Positions 43,007 to 51,116 of a DNA stretch of 64,000 nucleotides are shown in pieces. The notes below the pieces were generated by a model, which saw nothing but the letters and a program-made list of their open reading frames with translations, was not told the origin of the DNA and searched no databases. Made by a program: the position numbers and the translations under genes. The DNA is from Pseudooceanicola endophyticus (GTDB lineage: Bacteria > Pseudomonadota > Alphaproteobacteria > Rhodobacterales > Rhodobacteraceae): the NCBI RefSeq assembly GCF_018760365.1, contig NZ_JAHIAB010000003.1:248001-312000 (forward strand), given 5' to 3'. The first letter of the stretch is position 1, and every line of letters starts with the position of its first letter.

Positions 43007-44353
43007 TCAGCGGTTGCGGCCAAGCGCCGAAAGCGGCGCGCGGAAGGTCTCGCGCATGGAGAAGGCCGAGATGGCGGCGACCGTCGAGGTCAGGCAGCCG
43101 AAGATCGCGACCGGGACCCAGTGGGTCAGGCCGGGGCCGGCCAGGGCTGCGGCGATGGTCGGGGCGAAGCCGCCCATGGCAAAGCCGAACTGGGTACCGA
43201 TCGCCATGCCCGACAGCCGGATCTTGGTCTCGAACTGTTCGGAGAACAGCGCGAAGGCGGAGCCGGAATAGGCGCTGTAGACCACGCCCGACATCAGGAT
43301 GCCGGTGACGTAGATCATCGGCACGTTGGTCTGGGTGATCGACCAGATGAAGGGCCAGATCATCAGGGCGCTGCCGAGCGAGCCGATGATGAAGACCGGC
43401 TTGCGCCCGATCCGGTCGGCGACGGCCGCCCAGGCCGGGATCGCCACCAGGGCCACCAGGTTGGCGCAGATCAGCATGGTCAGCATGGTGGTTCGGCTGA
43501 CGCCCATCGTCTCCACGCCGTAGTTCAGCGCATAGATCGTCGCCAGCGTCGAGGTGACAGAGGCGAAGGCCGCCAGCAGCACCCGCACGACGTCGGGCAG
43601 GTAGCCGAGCGCAAAGAGCGCCTTCAGCGGGTTGTCCTTGGTGCCCTGTTCGCGCTCCTCCTCGAAGGCGTCGGGCTCGGGCAGGCTGCGGCGGATCCAC
43701 CAGGCGATGGCCATGACGACGATCGACAGCAGGAAGGGGATGCGCCAGCCCCAGCTCAGCAGCTGGTCATCGGGCAGGGCGAAAAGCGGCAGGAACACCG
43801 CCGTCGCCAGCACCTGACCGCCCTGCGTCCCCGCCAGCGTGAAGCTGGAGAAGAAGGCGCGGCGGCCTTCGGGCGCATGTTCGATGGTCATCGAGGTGGC
43901 GCCGGACTGTTCGCCCGCCACCGCGAGGCCCTGGCAGATCCGCAGGCTGACCAGCGCGATCGGGGCCCAGATGCCGATCTGGTCGTAGGTCGGCATCAGG
44001 CCGATGATGAAGGTACAGATGCCCATCCCCAGCAGGGTCAGCAGCATCACCACCTTGCGCCCGAAAACGTCGCCGATGTAGCCCATGACGAAGGCGCCGA
44101 GGGGGCGGGCCACATAGGCCACGCCGAAGGTCGCCAGCGACAGCAGGGTCGCCATGCTGGGATCGTCGGCGGGGAAGATGATGCGGGCAAAGACCAGCGC
44201 CGCGGCGCTGCCGTAGATGAAGAAATCGTAGTATTCCAGGGCGCTGCCGATCCAGGCGGCCAGGGCCGCCTTGCCGGATGCCGGGGATTGCGCCTTGGCT
44301 GCGGACTGGGACGCGCTGCGCGTCCCGCCCATCTCATGTTCGATATCGACCAT
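43007..44353 (-). CDS. MHS-family MFS transporter (ShiA/KgtP-like)
   Basis: 448 aa, 12 transmembrane helices, metabolite:H+ symporter family of the major facilitator superfamily: GSALEYYDFFIYGSAAALVFARIIFP, LGAFVMGYIGDVFGRK (the RxGRK signature), and ICQGLAVAGEQSGATSMTIEHAPEGRRAFFSSF. These transport shikimate, ketoglutarate, proline/betaine or similar compounds. It is third in an operon behind aroQ and an amidohydrolase, so shikimate/quinate-like or aromatic acid uptake is likely. A hairpin at 44434-44454 lies in the 120-nt gap before it. Confidence 0.92.
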   Translation of the reverse strand: MVDIEHEMGGTRSASQSAAKAQSPASGKAALAAWIGSALEYYDFFIYGSAAALVFARIIFPADDPSMATLLSLATFGVAYVARPLGAFVMGYIGDVFGRKVVMLLTLLGMGICTFIIGLMPTYDQIGIWAPIALVSLRICQGLAVAGEQSGATSMTIEHAPEGRRAFFSSFTLAGTQGGQVLATAVFLPLFALPDDQLLSWGWRIPFLLSIVVMAIAWWIRRSLPEPDAFEEEREQGTKDNPLKALFALGYLPDVVRVLLAAFASVTSTLATIYALNYGVETMGVSRTTMLTMLICANLVALVAIPAWAAVADRIGRKPVFIIGSLGSALMIWPFIWSITQTNVPMIYVTGILMSGVVYSAYSGSAFALFSEQFETKIRLSGMAIGTQFGFAMGGFAPTIAAALAGPGLTHWVPVAIFGCLTSTVAAISAFSMRETFRAPLSALGRNR

Positions 44354-44433
44354 GTATTCTCCTCCGTGTGGCGGCGTCCTGCGCCGCCTCTGGTAACTGT
44401 TCCCTGACAGGTGTGTCTGGTGATGAGAGAGCA

Positions 44434-44454
44434 GCCGGGATCCTCGGTCCCGGC
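44434..44454 (-). promoter_or_regulatory. Hairpin between the amidohydrolase and transporter genes
   Basis: Perfect 7-bp stem GCCGGGA/TCCCGGC with a 7-nt loop in the 120-nt intercistronic gap. It may tune relative expression or mRNA processing. Confidence 0.35.
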
Positions 44455-44473
44455 CGGATGAGACGACCGGGGG

Positions 44474-45328
44474 CTAGCTGGCTCCGGTCGGGACCGTGTC
44501 CCAGAACATCCCGAGCGCGGTGCGCCGGAAGACCTGGTCACGGTCGTCGGGGTCGGGCAGCTGCCGCGCGACCAGCGGCAGCAGCGGCCCGTAATCGACG
44601 CGTTCCTCGACGCGCAGGAAGGGCCAGTCCGATCCCCAGACGGTGCGCGCCGGGGAGTAGGCCCCGAGCAGCTCTGCCAGGAAGGGATCGGCGGCGGTGA
44701 AGGGATGCGGGAAGGGGGCGAACTTGTGCTGCCCCGACAGCTTGAGGACGGTGGGCGCGGCGCGCTCGGACAGCGCCAGCAGCGCCCGGAAGGCGGGGCT
44801 GTCGATCCCTGCACGCAGGTCGGGGCGCCCGCAATGGTCGATCGCCAGCCGCACCGGGCTGTCGCCGATCACCTCAAGCGCCTCGAAAATGCCGTCGCCC
44901 TCGAACTGGATGTCGAGGACCATGTCCAGGTCCACCAGCTTCTCGGTCAGCGCGGCGTGATCGCGGAAGGCGCCCGGTGCCGCGCCGGCCATCAGGTAGG
45001 CGACGCCGACGATGCCCTGCGCCTTCAGATCGGCGAGGGCGTCATGGCTGATGTCGGGCGCGACCAGCGCGATGCCCTTCCAGAGCCCGCCCGAGCGCGC
45101 GATGGCATCCAGCATGGCGGAATTGTCGGTGCCGTAGCCCGAGGTCGGCTGCACCAGCAGCGCGCGCTCCACCCCGGCCGAGGCGAAGACCGCAAGCAGC
45201 TGTTCACGCGTGGCGATCTCGGCGCCCTGCGGGCGATAGAGGGCGTCGGGCGCATAGGGGAAACGGGCGGGATCGAACAGGTGCAGGTGACAGTCGATCT
45301 TCGGCGCGCCGATCAGCTCGCTCTGCAT
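44474..45328 (-). CDS. Amidohydrolase-2 family metal-dependent hydrolase
   Basis: 284 aa TIM-barrel hydrolase similar to 2-pyrone-4,6-dicarboxylate lactonase and related enzymes: the start metal site IDCHLHLFDP, the Asp in WGSDWPFLR and His in AIDHCGRPD are all visible. It probably hydrolyses a lactone or decarboxylates an aromatic acid. It lies 4 nt after aroQ and upstream of the transporter, so it is part of a small catabolic operon. Confidence 0.88.
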   Translation of the reverse strand: MQSELIGAPKIDCHLHLFDPARFPYAPDALYRPQGAEIATREQLLAVFASAGVERALLVQPTSGYGTDNSAMLDAIARSGGLWKGIALVAPDISHDALADLKAQGIVGVAYLMAGAAPGAFRDHAALTEKLVDLDMVLDIQFEGDGIFEALEVIGDSPVRLAIDHCGRPDLRAGIDSPAFRALLALSERAAPTVLKLSGQHKFAPFPHPFTAADPFLAELLGAYSPARTVWGSDWPFLRVEERVDYGPLLPLVARQLPDPDDRDQVFRRTALGMFWDTVPTGAS

Positions 45329-45332
45329 GGGG

Positions 45333-45773
45333 TTACCAGCCCAGCTGGGAAACGACGCGGCGCAGGCACATCAGGTAACCGTCGATCCCGAAGCCAGCGA
45401 TCACCCCGTCGGCGCGCGCCGAGACGTAGGAATGGTGCCGGAAGGCTTCGCGCTTGTGCACATTGGTGATGTGGCACTCGTAGACCGGGCCTTCGAAGGT
45501 GTGCAGCGCGTCCAGGATCGCGACCGAGGTATGGGTATAGGCGGCGGGGTTGATGATGATCGCGTCGGCGCTCTCGCGGGCGGCGTGGATCAGATCCACC
45601 AGCGCCCCCTCGTGGTTCGACTGGAAAAAGCCGATCTCGACCCCGTGTTCGGCGGCGAGGGCGCGCAGGTTGCGCTCGACATCCTCCAGCGTGTCGCGGC
45701 CGTAGATTTCCGGCTGCCGCTTGCCGAGGAGATTCAGGTTCGGTCCGTTCAGGACATGGACGGTGCGTGCCAT
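45333..45773 (-). CDS. aroQ: Type II 3-dehydroquinate dehydratase
   Basis: 146 aa. Type II enzyme of the dodecameric class converting dehydroquinate to dehydroshikimate. [17 protein letters not shown] carries the catalytic Tyr, and [17 protein letters not shown] the catalytic His. It is the first gene of the operon and close to a LysR gene, so it is more likely catabolic than part of aromatic biosynthesis. The ATG at 45773 begins [15 protein letters not shown]; upstream frame to 45848 is ignored. Confidence 0.94.
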   Translation of the reverse strand: MARTVHVLNGPNLNLLGKRQPEIYGRDTLEDVERNLRALAAEHGVEIGFFQSNHEGALVDLIHAARESADAIIINPAAYTHTSVAILDALHTFEGPVYECHITNVHKREAFRHHSYVSARADGVIAGFGIDGYLMCLRRVVSQLGW

Positions 45774-46018
45774 CGAGAGAGACTTTCTGTTTTCGCCACC
45801 GTTGCTGCGAAGGGCCGTCGGGCGGCGTCGCGGGCTGATCTGTGCCACTGCGCGAACGCCAATGCGACGACCGGGACTTCACGTTCCGGCGAGCAGTTGG
45901 TTCGTGGGGAAGGGGTACGGGAGTCCGTCCGTCGACGGCACAGTCCTCCCAGCTCCTCCCGAGGGGGAGGCTAGGGCGATGAAGAAAGCAAGACAATGGT
46001 ATGATCAAAGATTAATGG

Positions 46019-46031
46019 TAAGCTTAGCTTA
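46019..46031. promoter_or_regulatory. Candidate LysR operator (T-N11-A palindrome)
   Basis: TAAGC-TTA-GCTTA is a perfect inverted repeat of the T-N11-A form recognised by LysR proteins, 18 nt before the LysR ATG in the 276-nt divergent region with aroQ. Longer arms ATTAA/TTAAT flank it. The position overlaps the regulator's own leader, which fits autoregulation. Confidence 0.55.
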
Positions 46032-46049
46032 ATTCTGGGGAGGATTTTG

Positions 46050-46928
46050 ATGGATTTGCGGAAACTTCACGTCTTCGTGACTGCGGCCGAGACGCTGAAC
46101 TACCGTCATGCGGCAGAGCGTCTTTCGGTTTCGCCTCCTGCGGTCAGCCAGCAGATCCATGCGCTGGAGGCGGAGCTGGGTCTCACGCTGTTCCGCCGCC
46201 GCGCCCGGGGGGTGGAGCTGACCGAGGCCGGGCAGCTGGTGCTTCCGGCGCTTTCGGCGGTGGTCGAACGCGTCGCCCAGGCCGAGCAGGAGATCGAGAC
46301 GGTGCGGCGCGGCGAGCGCGGCGTGATCGTCATGGGCTATTCGACCTCGCTGATGAGCGAGGACCTGCTGCCGGATCGGCTGCGGATCTTCTGCGAGGCC
46401 AATCCCGAGATCGAGATCGACTTTCGCCCGCTGCGCGTTGCCGATGCGGTGGCGCAGATGGCGGAGGGAGAGCTGGACGTCGCGGTGATGCGGATGCCGC
46501 TGCCGGCGGTGGCGGGCTCGATCCGGGTGCAGACCTTCACCCGTTCGCCGATGGCGCTTGCGGTACCCGAGGGCCATCGCCTGGCGGGCGAGACCCGGGT
46601 GCCGGTGGCGGCGCTGGAGGGGCTGGACGTGGTGGTGATGGGCGATCCCCAGGGCGTCGGGCTGGGGCAGGTGGTGCGGGCGCTGCTGGAACGTCACGGC
46701 GTGCGCCCGGCCAGCCAGCGCCCGATCGAGGACATGAGCAGCATGCTGGGCATGGTCGCCGCCGGCATGGGCGTCGCGGTGGTGCCCGAAAGCATCGCCC
46801 GGGCGCGCCGCCGGGTGCGCACCATCCCGTTCAGCGACATCAGCCCCTGGTGCGAGGCCGCCGTGCTGTCGCGCGGCAGCGGCGCCGCGGCCCATATCCG
46901 CCGCCTTGTCGAAGCGCTGACGCGCTAG
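46050..46928 (+). CDS. LysR-family regulator (divergent from the aroQ operon)
   Basis: 292 aa. HTH at about residues 1-60 (LRKLHVFVTAAETLNYRHAAERLSVSPPAVSQQIHALE) and an effector domain from about 90 (GVIVMGYSTSLMSEDLLPDRLRIF). GGGGAGG lies 5-8 nt before the ATG at 46050; the TTG three bases earlier is less likely. It probably activates aroQ-amidohydrolase-transporter in the presence of a hydroaromatic or aromatic acid. Confidence 0.94.
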   Translation: MDLRKLHVFVTAAETLNYRHAAERLSVSPPAVSQQIHALEAELGLTLFRRRARGVELTEAGQLVLPALSAVVERVAQAEQEIETVRRGERGVIVMGYSTSLMSEDLLPDRLRIFCEANPEIEIDFRPLRVADAVAQMAEGELDVAVMRMPLPAVAGSIRVQTFTRSPMALAVPEGHRLAGETRVPVAALEGLDVVVMGDPQGVGLGQVVRALLERHGVRPASQRPIEDMSSMLGMVAAGMGVAVVPESIARARRRVRTIPFSDISPWCEAAVLSRGSGAAAHIRRLVEALTR

Positions 46929-47073
46929 CCCGGCGGGGCCCGCAGCCCCCCGGTGCCGCGAAATCGGTTCAACTCGTCACTATTCCTGGGGCCCAGTTCA
47001 CCTCCTGTTACCGAAATCCGACGAAAAGTGGGCCGCGCGACGGGAGATGTCGTGCTTGACAGGAGGATTTCAC

Positions 47074-47982
47074 ATGCGCCGACTTCTCGGCTGTGTCGCC
47101 ATTGCGGCGCTTCATGCCACCGGTGCCGGGGCTCAGACGACCATCGGGGTCACCCTTGCGGATGCCAGCTTTGCCTTCGTGAAGGGGCTGGAGGCGGCCT
47201 ATGCCGCGCGGGACGACGTGCAGATCGTGCTGAAGGACGCCAAGGGCGACGGCGCCCTGCAGGTCAAGCAGGTCGAGGAATTCGTGGCCGCCGGTGTCGA
47301 TGCGATCATCGTCAACCCGATCCAGCCGGACAACGGCATCGCCACCACAATGGCGGCGGGCAAGGTGCCGCTGGTCTACGTGAACCAGGAACCGATCAAC
47401 AGCTCGATGCTGCCGGCGGGCCAGGGCTACGTCGGCTCGAACGAGACGGAGTCGGGCACGCTGGAGATGACCGAGGTCTGCCGCCTGATGGGCGGCAAGG
47501 GTGTCATCGCGGTGCTGATCGGCAACCTTGAGACCAATGCGGCAAGGGTGCGCACCGAGGCGGTGCATTCGGTGCTGGACACGTCCGAATGCAAGGGCAT
47601 CAGCGCCATCATCGAGGGGGAGGCCTTCTGGGAGCCCGGCCCGGCCGAGACCCTGGTGGCCGGCTGGCTGGCCGACGGGCTGACCTTCGACGCCATCGTG
47701 TCCAACAACGATGCCATGGCCCACGGGGCGCTCAAGGCCCTGAAGGCGGCGGGCATCGGTCCCCAGGACATGATTGTCGCCGGCATCGACGGCACGCCGG
47801 ATACCCTGGCCGCGCTGGCCACCGGCGATTTCGACGTCACCGTGTTCCAGAATGCCGCCGGGCAGGCCAACGGGTCGGTCGATCTGGCAAAGCGCTTCGT
47901 CGAGGGCGACACGGCCGAACAGTTCCTCTGGGTGCCATTCGAGCTCGTGACCCCCGAGAACCGCGCCAATTACATGAAATGA
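47074..47982 (+). CDS. RbsB/TorT-like periplasmic sugar-type binding protein
   Basis: 302 aa. Signal peptide at residues 1-20 (MRRLLGCVAIAALHATGAGA), then a Peripla_BP_4 fold: TIGVTLADASFAFVKGLEAAYAA, FVAAGVDAIIVNPIQPD, GVIAVLIGNLETNAARVRTEAV and the final NNDAMAHGALKALKAAGI-MIVAGIDGTPDTL. No ABC permease or ATPase gene follows; instead a chemoreceptor does, so the protein is a likely signal-input partner. AGGAGG precedes ATG at 47074. A hairpin lies in the gap to the chemoreceptor gene. Confidence 0.88.
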   Translation: MRRLLGCVAIAALHATGAGAQTTIGVTLADASFAFVKGLEAAYAARDDVQIVLKDAKGDGALQVKQVEEFVAAGVDAIIVNPIQPDNGIATTMAAGKVPLVYVNQEPINSSMLPAGQGYVGSNETESGTLEMTEVCRLMGGKGVIAVLIGNLETNAARVRTEAVHSVLDTSECKGISAIIEGEAFWEPGPAETLVAGWLADGLTFDAIVSNNDAMAHGALKALKAAGIGPQDMIVAGIDGTPDTLAALATGDFDVTVFQNAAGQANGSVDLAKRFVEGDTAEQFLWVPFELVTPENRANYMK

Positions 47983-47990
47983 CCCGAGAG

Positions 47991-48009
47991 GGGCCGCCGG
48001 GCGCGGCCC
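47991..48009 (+). terminator. Attenuator-like hairpin between binding protein and chemoreceptor genes
   Basis: Perfect 7-bp stem GGGCCGC/GCGGCCC (5-nt loop) beginning 9 nt after the binding-protein stop, followed by TTCC. Probably partial termination or mRNA-end protection, giving more binding protein than receptor. Confidence 0.5.
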
Positions 48010-48034
48010 TTCCGTTCACTTGGGAATTGTCCTG

Positions 48035-50698
48035 ATGCCAGCCTTCCTCAACAAGATCACCGTTCGCGTCGGTTTCCTCATGCTGCTGATGAGCGCCGCG
48101 ACCTTTGCCGCGGTTGCGACCGGGCTGCTTGTCTTCCGGTCCTTCTCGGGGGAATTCGAACGAATGGTCCGGCAGGATCTGCCGGAGATCAGCGCCAGCA
48201 CGCGGCTGCTGGTGCGCAGCGGCGCGCTGAAGGATGATTTCGCCAGCATCCTGCTGGCCGAAACGCCCGAAAAGCTGGAGACCGCAGAGGCCAATGCGCA
48301 CAAGACCGCCGAGGATTTCCGCAAGGATGCCGAGGCGATCGACGGCACGGAAGGCAAGTTTTCCGCCCATGCCGACGAGATCCTCAGCAGCGTGACCGCG
48401 CTGGTGGATGCCCGGGCGGCGGAATTCGCGGCCTTGGAGGCCGGGGAGCGGGCGACGCAGAGGCTTCAGCTGACCAATCGCTGGATCTCGGCCGAGTTGA
48501 CGGGCCTGCAGAACCGCGGCGTCGCGCTGATGGAAGCGGGCTCTCAGCTGACCATCCAGCAGATCGACGGCACGTTGCAGACCCTGGTGGAAAAGGATTT
48601 CGGGCTGCTGACCACGGCCCTTCAGCTGCAGGCGGATCTGAACCTGTTCACCGGTTCCATCGTGGCGCTGTCGCAGCTTGAGGATCCGACGCTGCGCGAG
48701 ACGCTGATCGAGACCGGGCGCGCGGCCCTGGCCCGATATCAGGCGGCCCTGCCGGAGCTTCTGGCCCAGGACAGGGTGCCGCTGGATGCGGTGGCCTTGC
48801 AGACGATCCTGCTGGTGGGCAAGTCGACGCTGGATCCGGACCGGGTGGTCAGCCGTCGGCCCGACCAGCTTCTGGAGCTGCGCAGCCAGAGCGAAGCGGC
48901 GATTGCCGGGGCCGTCGACGGCCTGCGCGCCGCGCTCGAAACCCGCGCCAGCGAAGCGGGGGCCGAGAACAAGACCCGCATCACCGAGTTGATCCACGGC
49001 GACGTGGCGAAACTGCTACGTCTGGCGCGGTTGTCGGAACATGCCTTCGGCTTTTCGCTGGGGATCATGCAGCTGGCCAGCGGCGAGACGGTCACGGCGG
49101 TGCAGAAGGCCCAGACCGCGCTGAACCGGGAGCGCGACCCGGTGGTCGAGGAAATGAATTCCGTGGCGCCCAGCCTGAACCGGCAGGCCCGCGAGCTGAT
49201 GGCGCTGTCGGATCCAGAGACCGGGATGGGTGCGCATCGGATTGCCACGCTGCAGGCGCGGCAGGCGGCCGCAAAGGCCTCTTCGGTCAGCGCGGCGGCG
49301 ATTGCCGCAACGGCGGAGCTGGTGCGCAATGCCACGCTGGGCGCGCTGGACACGATCGACGGCAATGGCCGGACCCTGCTGGCCGATGCGGCTTCCGCGG
49401 AGCAGCGGATGGTCAGCATTGCCGGAGCGGCGGTGGCGCTGCTGGTGGTTGTGATGATCTTCCTCTACCTCTGGTTGTCGCGCCCGCTGGGCCGGGTGAC
49501 CGAGGCGACACGGCGCCTGTCCGGCCAGGACATGACGGCGCTTGATGGCCTGCCCAAGGCCCGGGGCGAGATCGGCGACATGATCGCCGCCCTGACCATC
49601 TTCCGTGACAACATGGTCCGAGCCCGGGAGCTGGAGCAGCAGGCCGAAACCGAGCGCCGCGCGCGCATGGAAGAGCAGGAGCAGATCGTGTCGGAACTGG
49701 CAACCGGCCTGACGCAGCTGCGTCAGGGCGATCTGACCCACAAGATCCAGCGGCCCTTCCCGGAAGGCTACGAGGCGCTGCGGGTCGATTTCAACGAGAC
49801 CCTGTCGAACCTTTCGACGACGATCTCGGTGATCCTCAGCAATGCCGAGTCGGTCATGGAAGTCTCGGGCGACCTGAGCCGTTCCTCGGATGATCTGGCG
49901 CGCCAGAGCGAGAAATCCGCGGCCTCTCTGGAAGAGGTGGCGGCGGCACTGGAAGTGCTGACGATCTCCGTGCGCGACTCCAGCCGCTACGCCCAGGAAA
50001 GCGAGCAGATCGTGACCGGCACTCAGAACCGGGCGGATGAGGCCCGCAAGGTCGTCGACGACACGATCAGCGCCATGCAGCTGGTCAACCAGTCCTCCGA
50101 GCGAGTGGTGGAGATCATCCGGGTGATCGATGACATTGCCTTCCAGACCAACTTGCTGGCGCTGAACGCTGGTGTGGAGGCGGCGCGGGCCGGCGAGGCC
50201 GGTCGCGGCTTCGCGGTGGTCGCTTCGGAGGTGCGTGACCTGGCGCAGCGCTCGTCCGATGCGGCGGGCGAGATCCGGCAGCTGATCAGCGAAAGCAACC
50301 AGAACGTGGTCAACGGCACCACTCTGGTCGACAGCACCGGGAACTTCCTGAAGCAGCTGATCGAAAGCATCGACACCATGGCGGGGAATATGCGCTCGAT
50401 CTCGGAGGCGTCGCAGGAACAGGCGGGCCGCCTCGACGAGATCAACAATGCGGCCTCGCAGCTGGATCGCACGACCCAGCACAATGCGGCACGGTTCGAG
50501 GAAACCAGCGCGGCGACGGTCAACCTGGCGAGCGCGGCCGAAACCCTGGTCGGCGAAGTGTCGAATTTCCGCACCGGGGCCGGAGGCACCGGCGGTGGCA
50601 TGGCAAAGGCGGCACCTGCACCCGCCCGCAACGCCCGCCCGCAGCAAATCACCACGGTGCAGGAAAAGGCCGACCCCAGCGGCTGGGAGGAATGGTGA
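48035..50698 (+). CDS. Methyl-accepting chemotaxis protein with large TorS-like periplasmic sensor
   Basis: 887 aa. TM1 at about residues 10-34, a very long periplasmic region (about 35-465) that is all-helical in pattern, TM2 at about 466-490 (VSIAGAAVALLVVVMIFLYLWLSRPL), one or two HAMP segments and an MCP signalling hairpin with tip IDDIAFQTNLLALNAGVEAARAGEAGRGFAVVASEVRDLAQRSSDAAGEI. The C-terminus PSGWEEW is a CheR-tether pentapeptide. The sensor segment LTGLQNRGVALMEAG...QQIDGTLQTLVEKDFGLLTTALQLQADLN resembles TorS sensor repeats. Start ATG at 48035. Paired with the binding protein 52 nt upstream. Confidence 0.88.
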   Translation: MPAFLNKITVRVGFLMLLMSAATFAAVATGLLVFRSFSGEFERMVRQDLPEISASTRLLVRSGALKDDFASILLAETPEKLETAEANAHKTAEDFRKDAEAIDGTEGKFSAHADEILSSVTALVDARAAEFAALEAGERATQRLQLTNRWISAELTGLQNRGVALMEAGSQLTIQQIDGTLQTLVEKDFGLLTTALQLQADLNLFTGSIVALSQLEDPTLRETLIETGRAALARYQAALPELLAQDRVPLDAVALQTILLVGKSTLDPDRVVSRRPDQLLELRSQSEAAIAGAVDGLRAALETRASEAGAENKTRITELIHGDVAKLLRLARLSEHAFGFSLGIMQLASGETVTAVQKAQTALNRERDPVVEEMNSVAPSLNRQARELMALSDPETGMGAHRIATLQARQAAAKASSVSAAAIAATAELVRNATLGALDTIDGNGRTLLADAASAEQRMVSIAGAAVALLVVVMIFLYLWLSRPLGRVTEATRRLSGQDMTALDGLPKARGEIGDMIAALTIFRDNMVRARELEQQAETERRARMEEQEQIVSELATGLTQLRQGDLTHKIQRPFPEGYEALRVDFNETLSNLSTTISVILSNAESVMEVSGDLSRSSDDLARQSEKSAASLEEVAAALEVLTISVRDSSRYAQESEQIVTGTQNRADEARKVVDDTISAMQLVNQSSERVVEIIRVIDDIAFQTNLLALNAGVEAARAGEAGRGFAVVASEVRDLAQRSSDAAGEIRQLISESNQNVVNGTTLVDSTGNFLKQLIESIDTMAGNMRSISEASQEQAGRLDEINNAASQLDRTTQHNAARFEETSAATVNLASAAETLVGEVSNFRTGAGGTGGGMAKAAPAPARNARPQQITTVQEKADPSGWEEW

Positions 50699-51116
50699 TC
50701 CGGTCGCTCCGTCCGGGTGAGTACCGGAACCTGACCTTTGCCCGAGGCCACTGTGGCAGAAGACCCAGCGCAGCTGGGCGTGGCCATTCGGGCCCTGTCC
50801 CCTTGGCTCAGTTCCGAACGGGCGCGCGGCACCGCGTGGTGGCGGGTCAACGATCCTGCAGGAGGGTGCAGGGAGCGGGGCAACTTTGGGCCAAGGCCCG
50901 TCCCAAAACAGGCCCATTGCAAAGCCTAAGGGCCGGGGCAATCGCGGGATCGCCTCGCGCCCTTTGCAGGGCCGGAGGATGATCGGGCATGTAAGGGCGG
51001 CTGTCGTCTGGACCTGGCCCGGAGCGGGCAGGATGCTGCGGCGCCTTCGCAAGAGACCGCGCCTTGGCAAAGTGTCTCAGATTGCGCCCTGCGGGTCGAA
51101 CGCATAAGCTTCTGCC
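50699..51116. other. 418-nt gap between the chemoreceptor and ROK genes
   Basis: No convincing gene, RNA or terminator found. It contains a small inverted repeat CTGCAGGAGGGTGCAG near 50855 and several short open frames that look like chance. It should hold the ROK promoter; TTGGCA at about 51063 is a possible -35 but no paired -10 stands out. Confidence 0.5.

Noticed and set aside
50699-51116. Short open frames of 60-100 codons in the gap before the ROK gene
   Set aside because: No ribosome sites and Arg/Gly-rich chance composition; overlapping frames on both strands are equally open.
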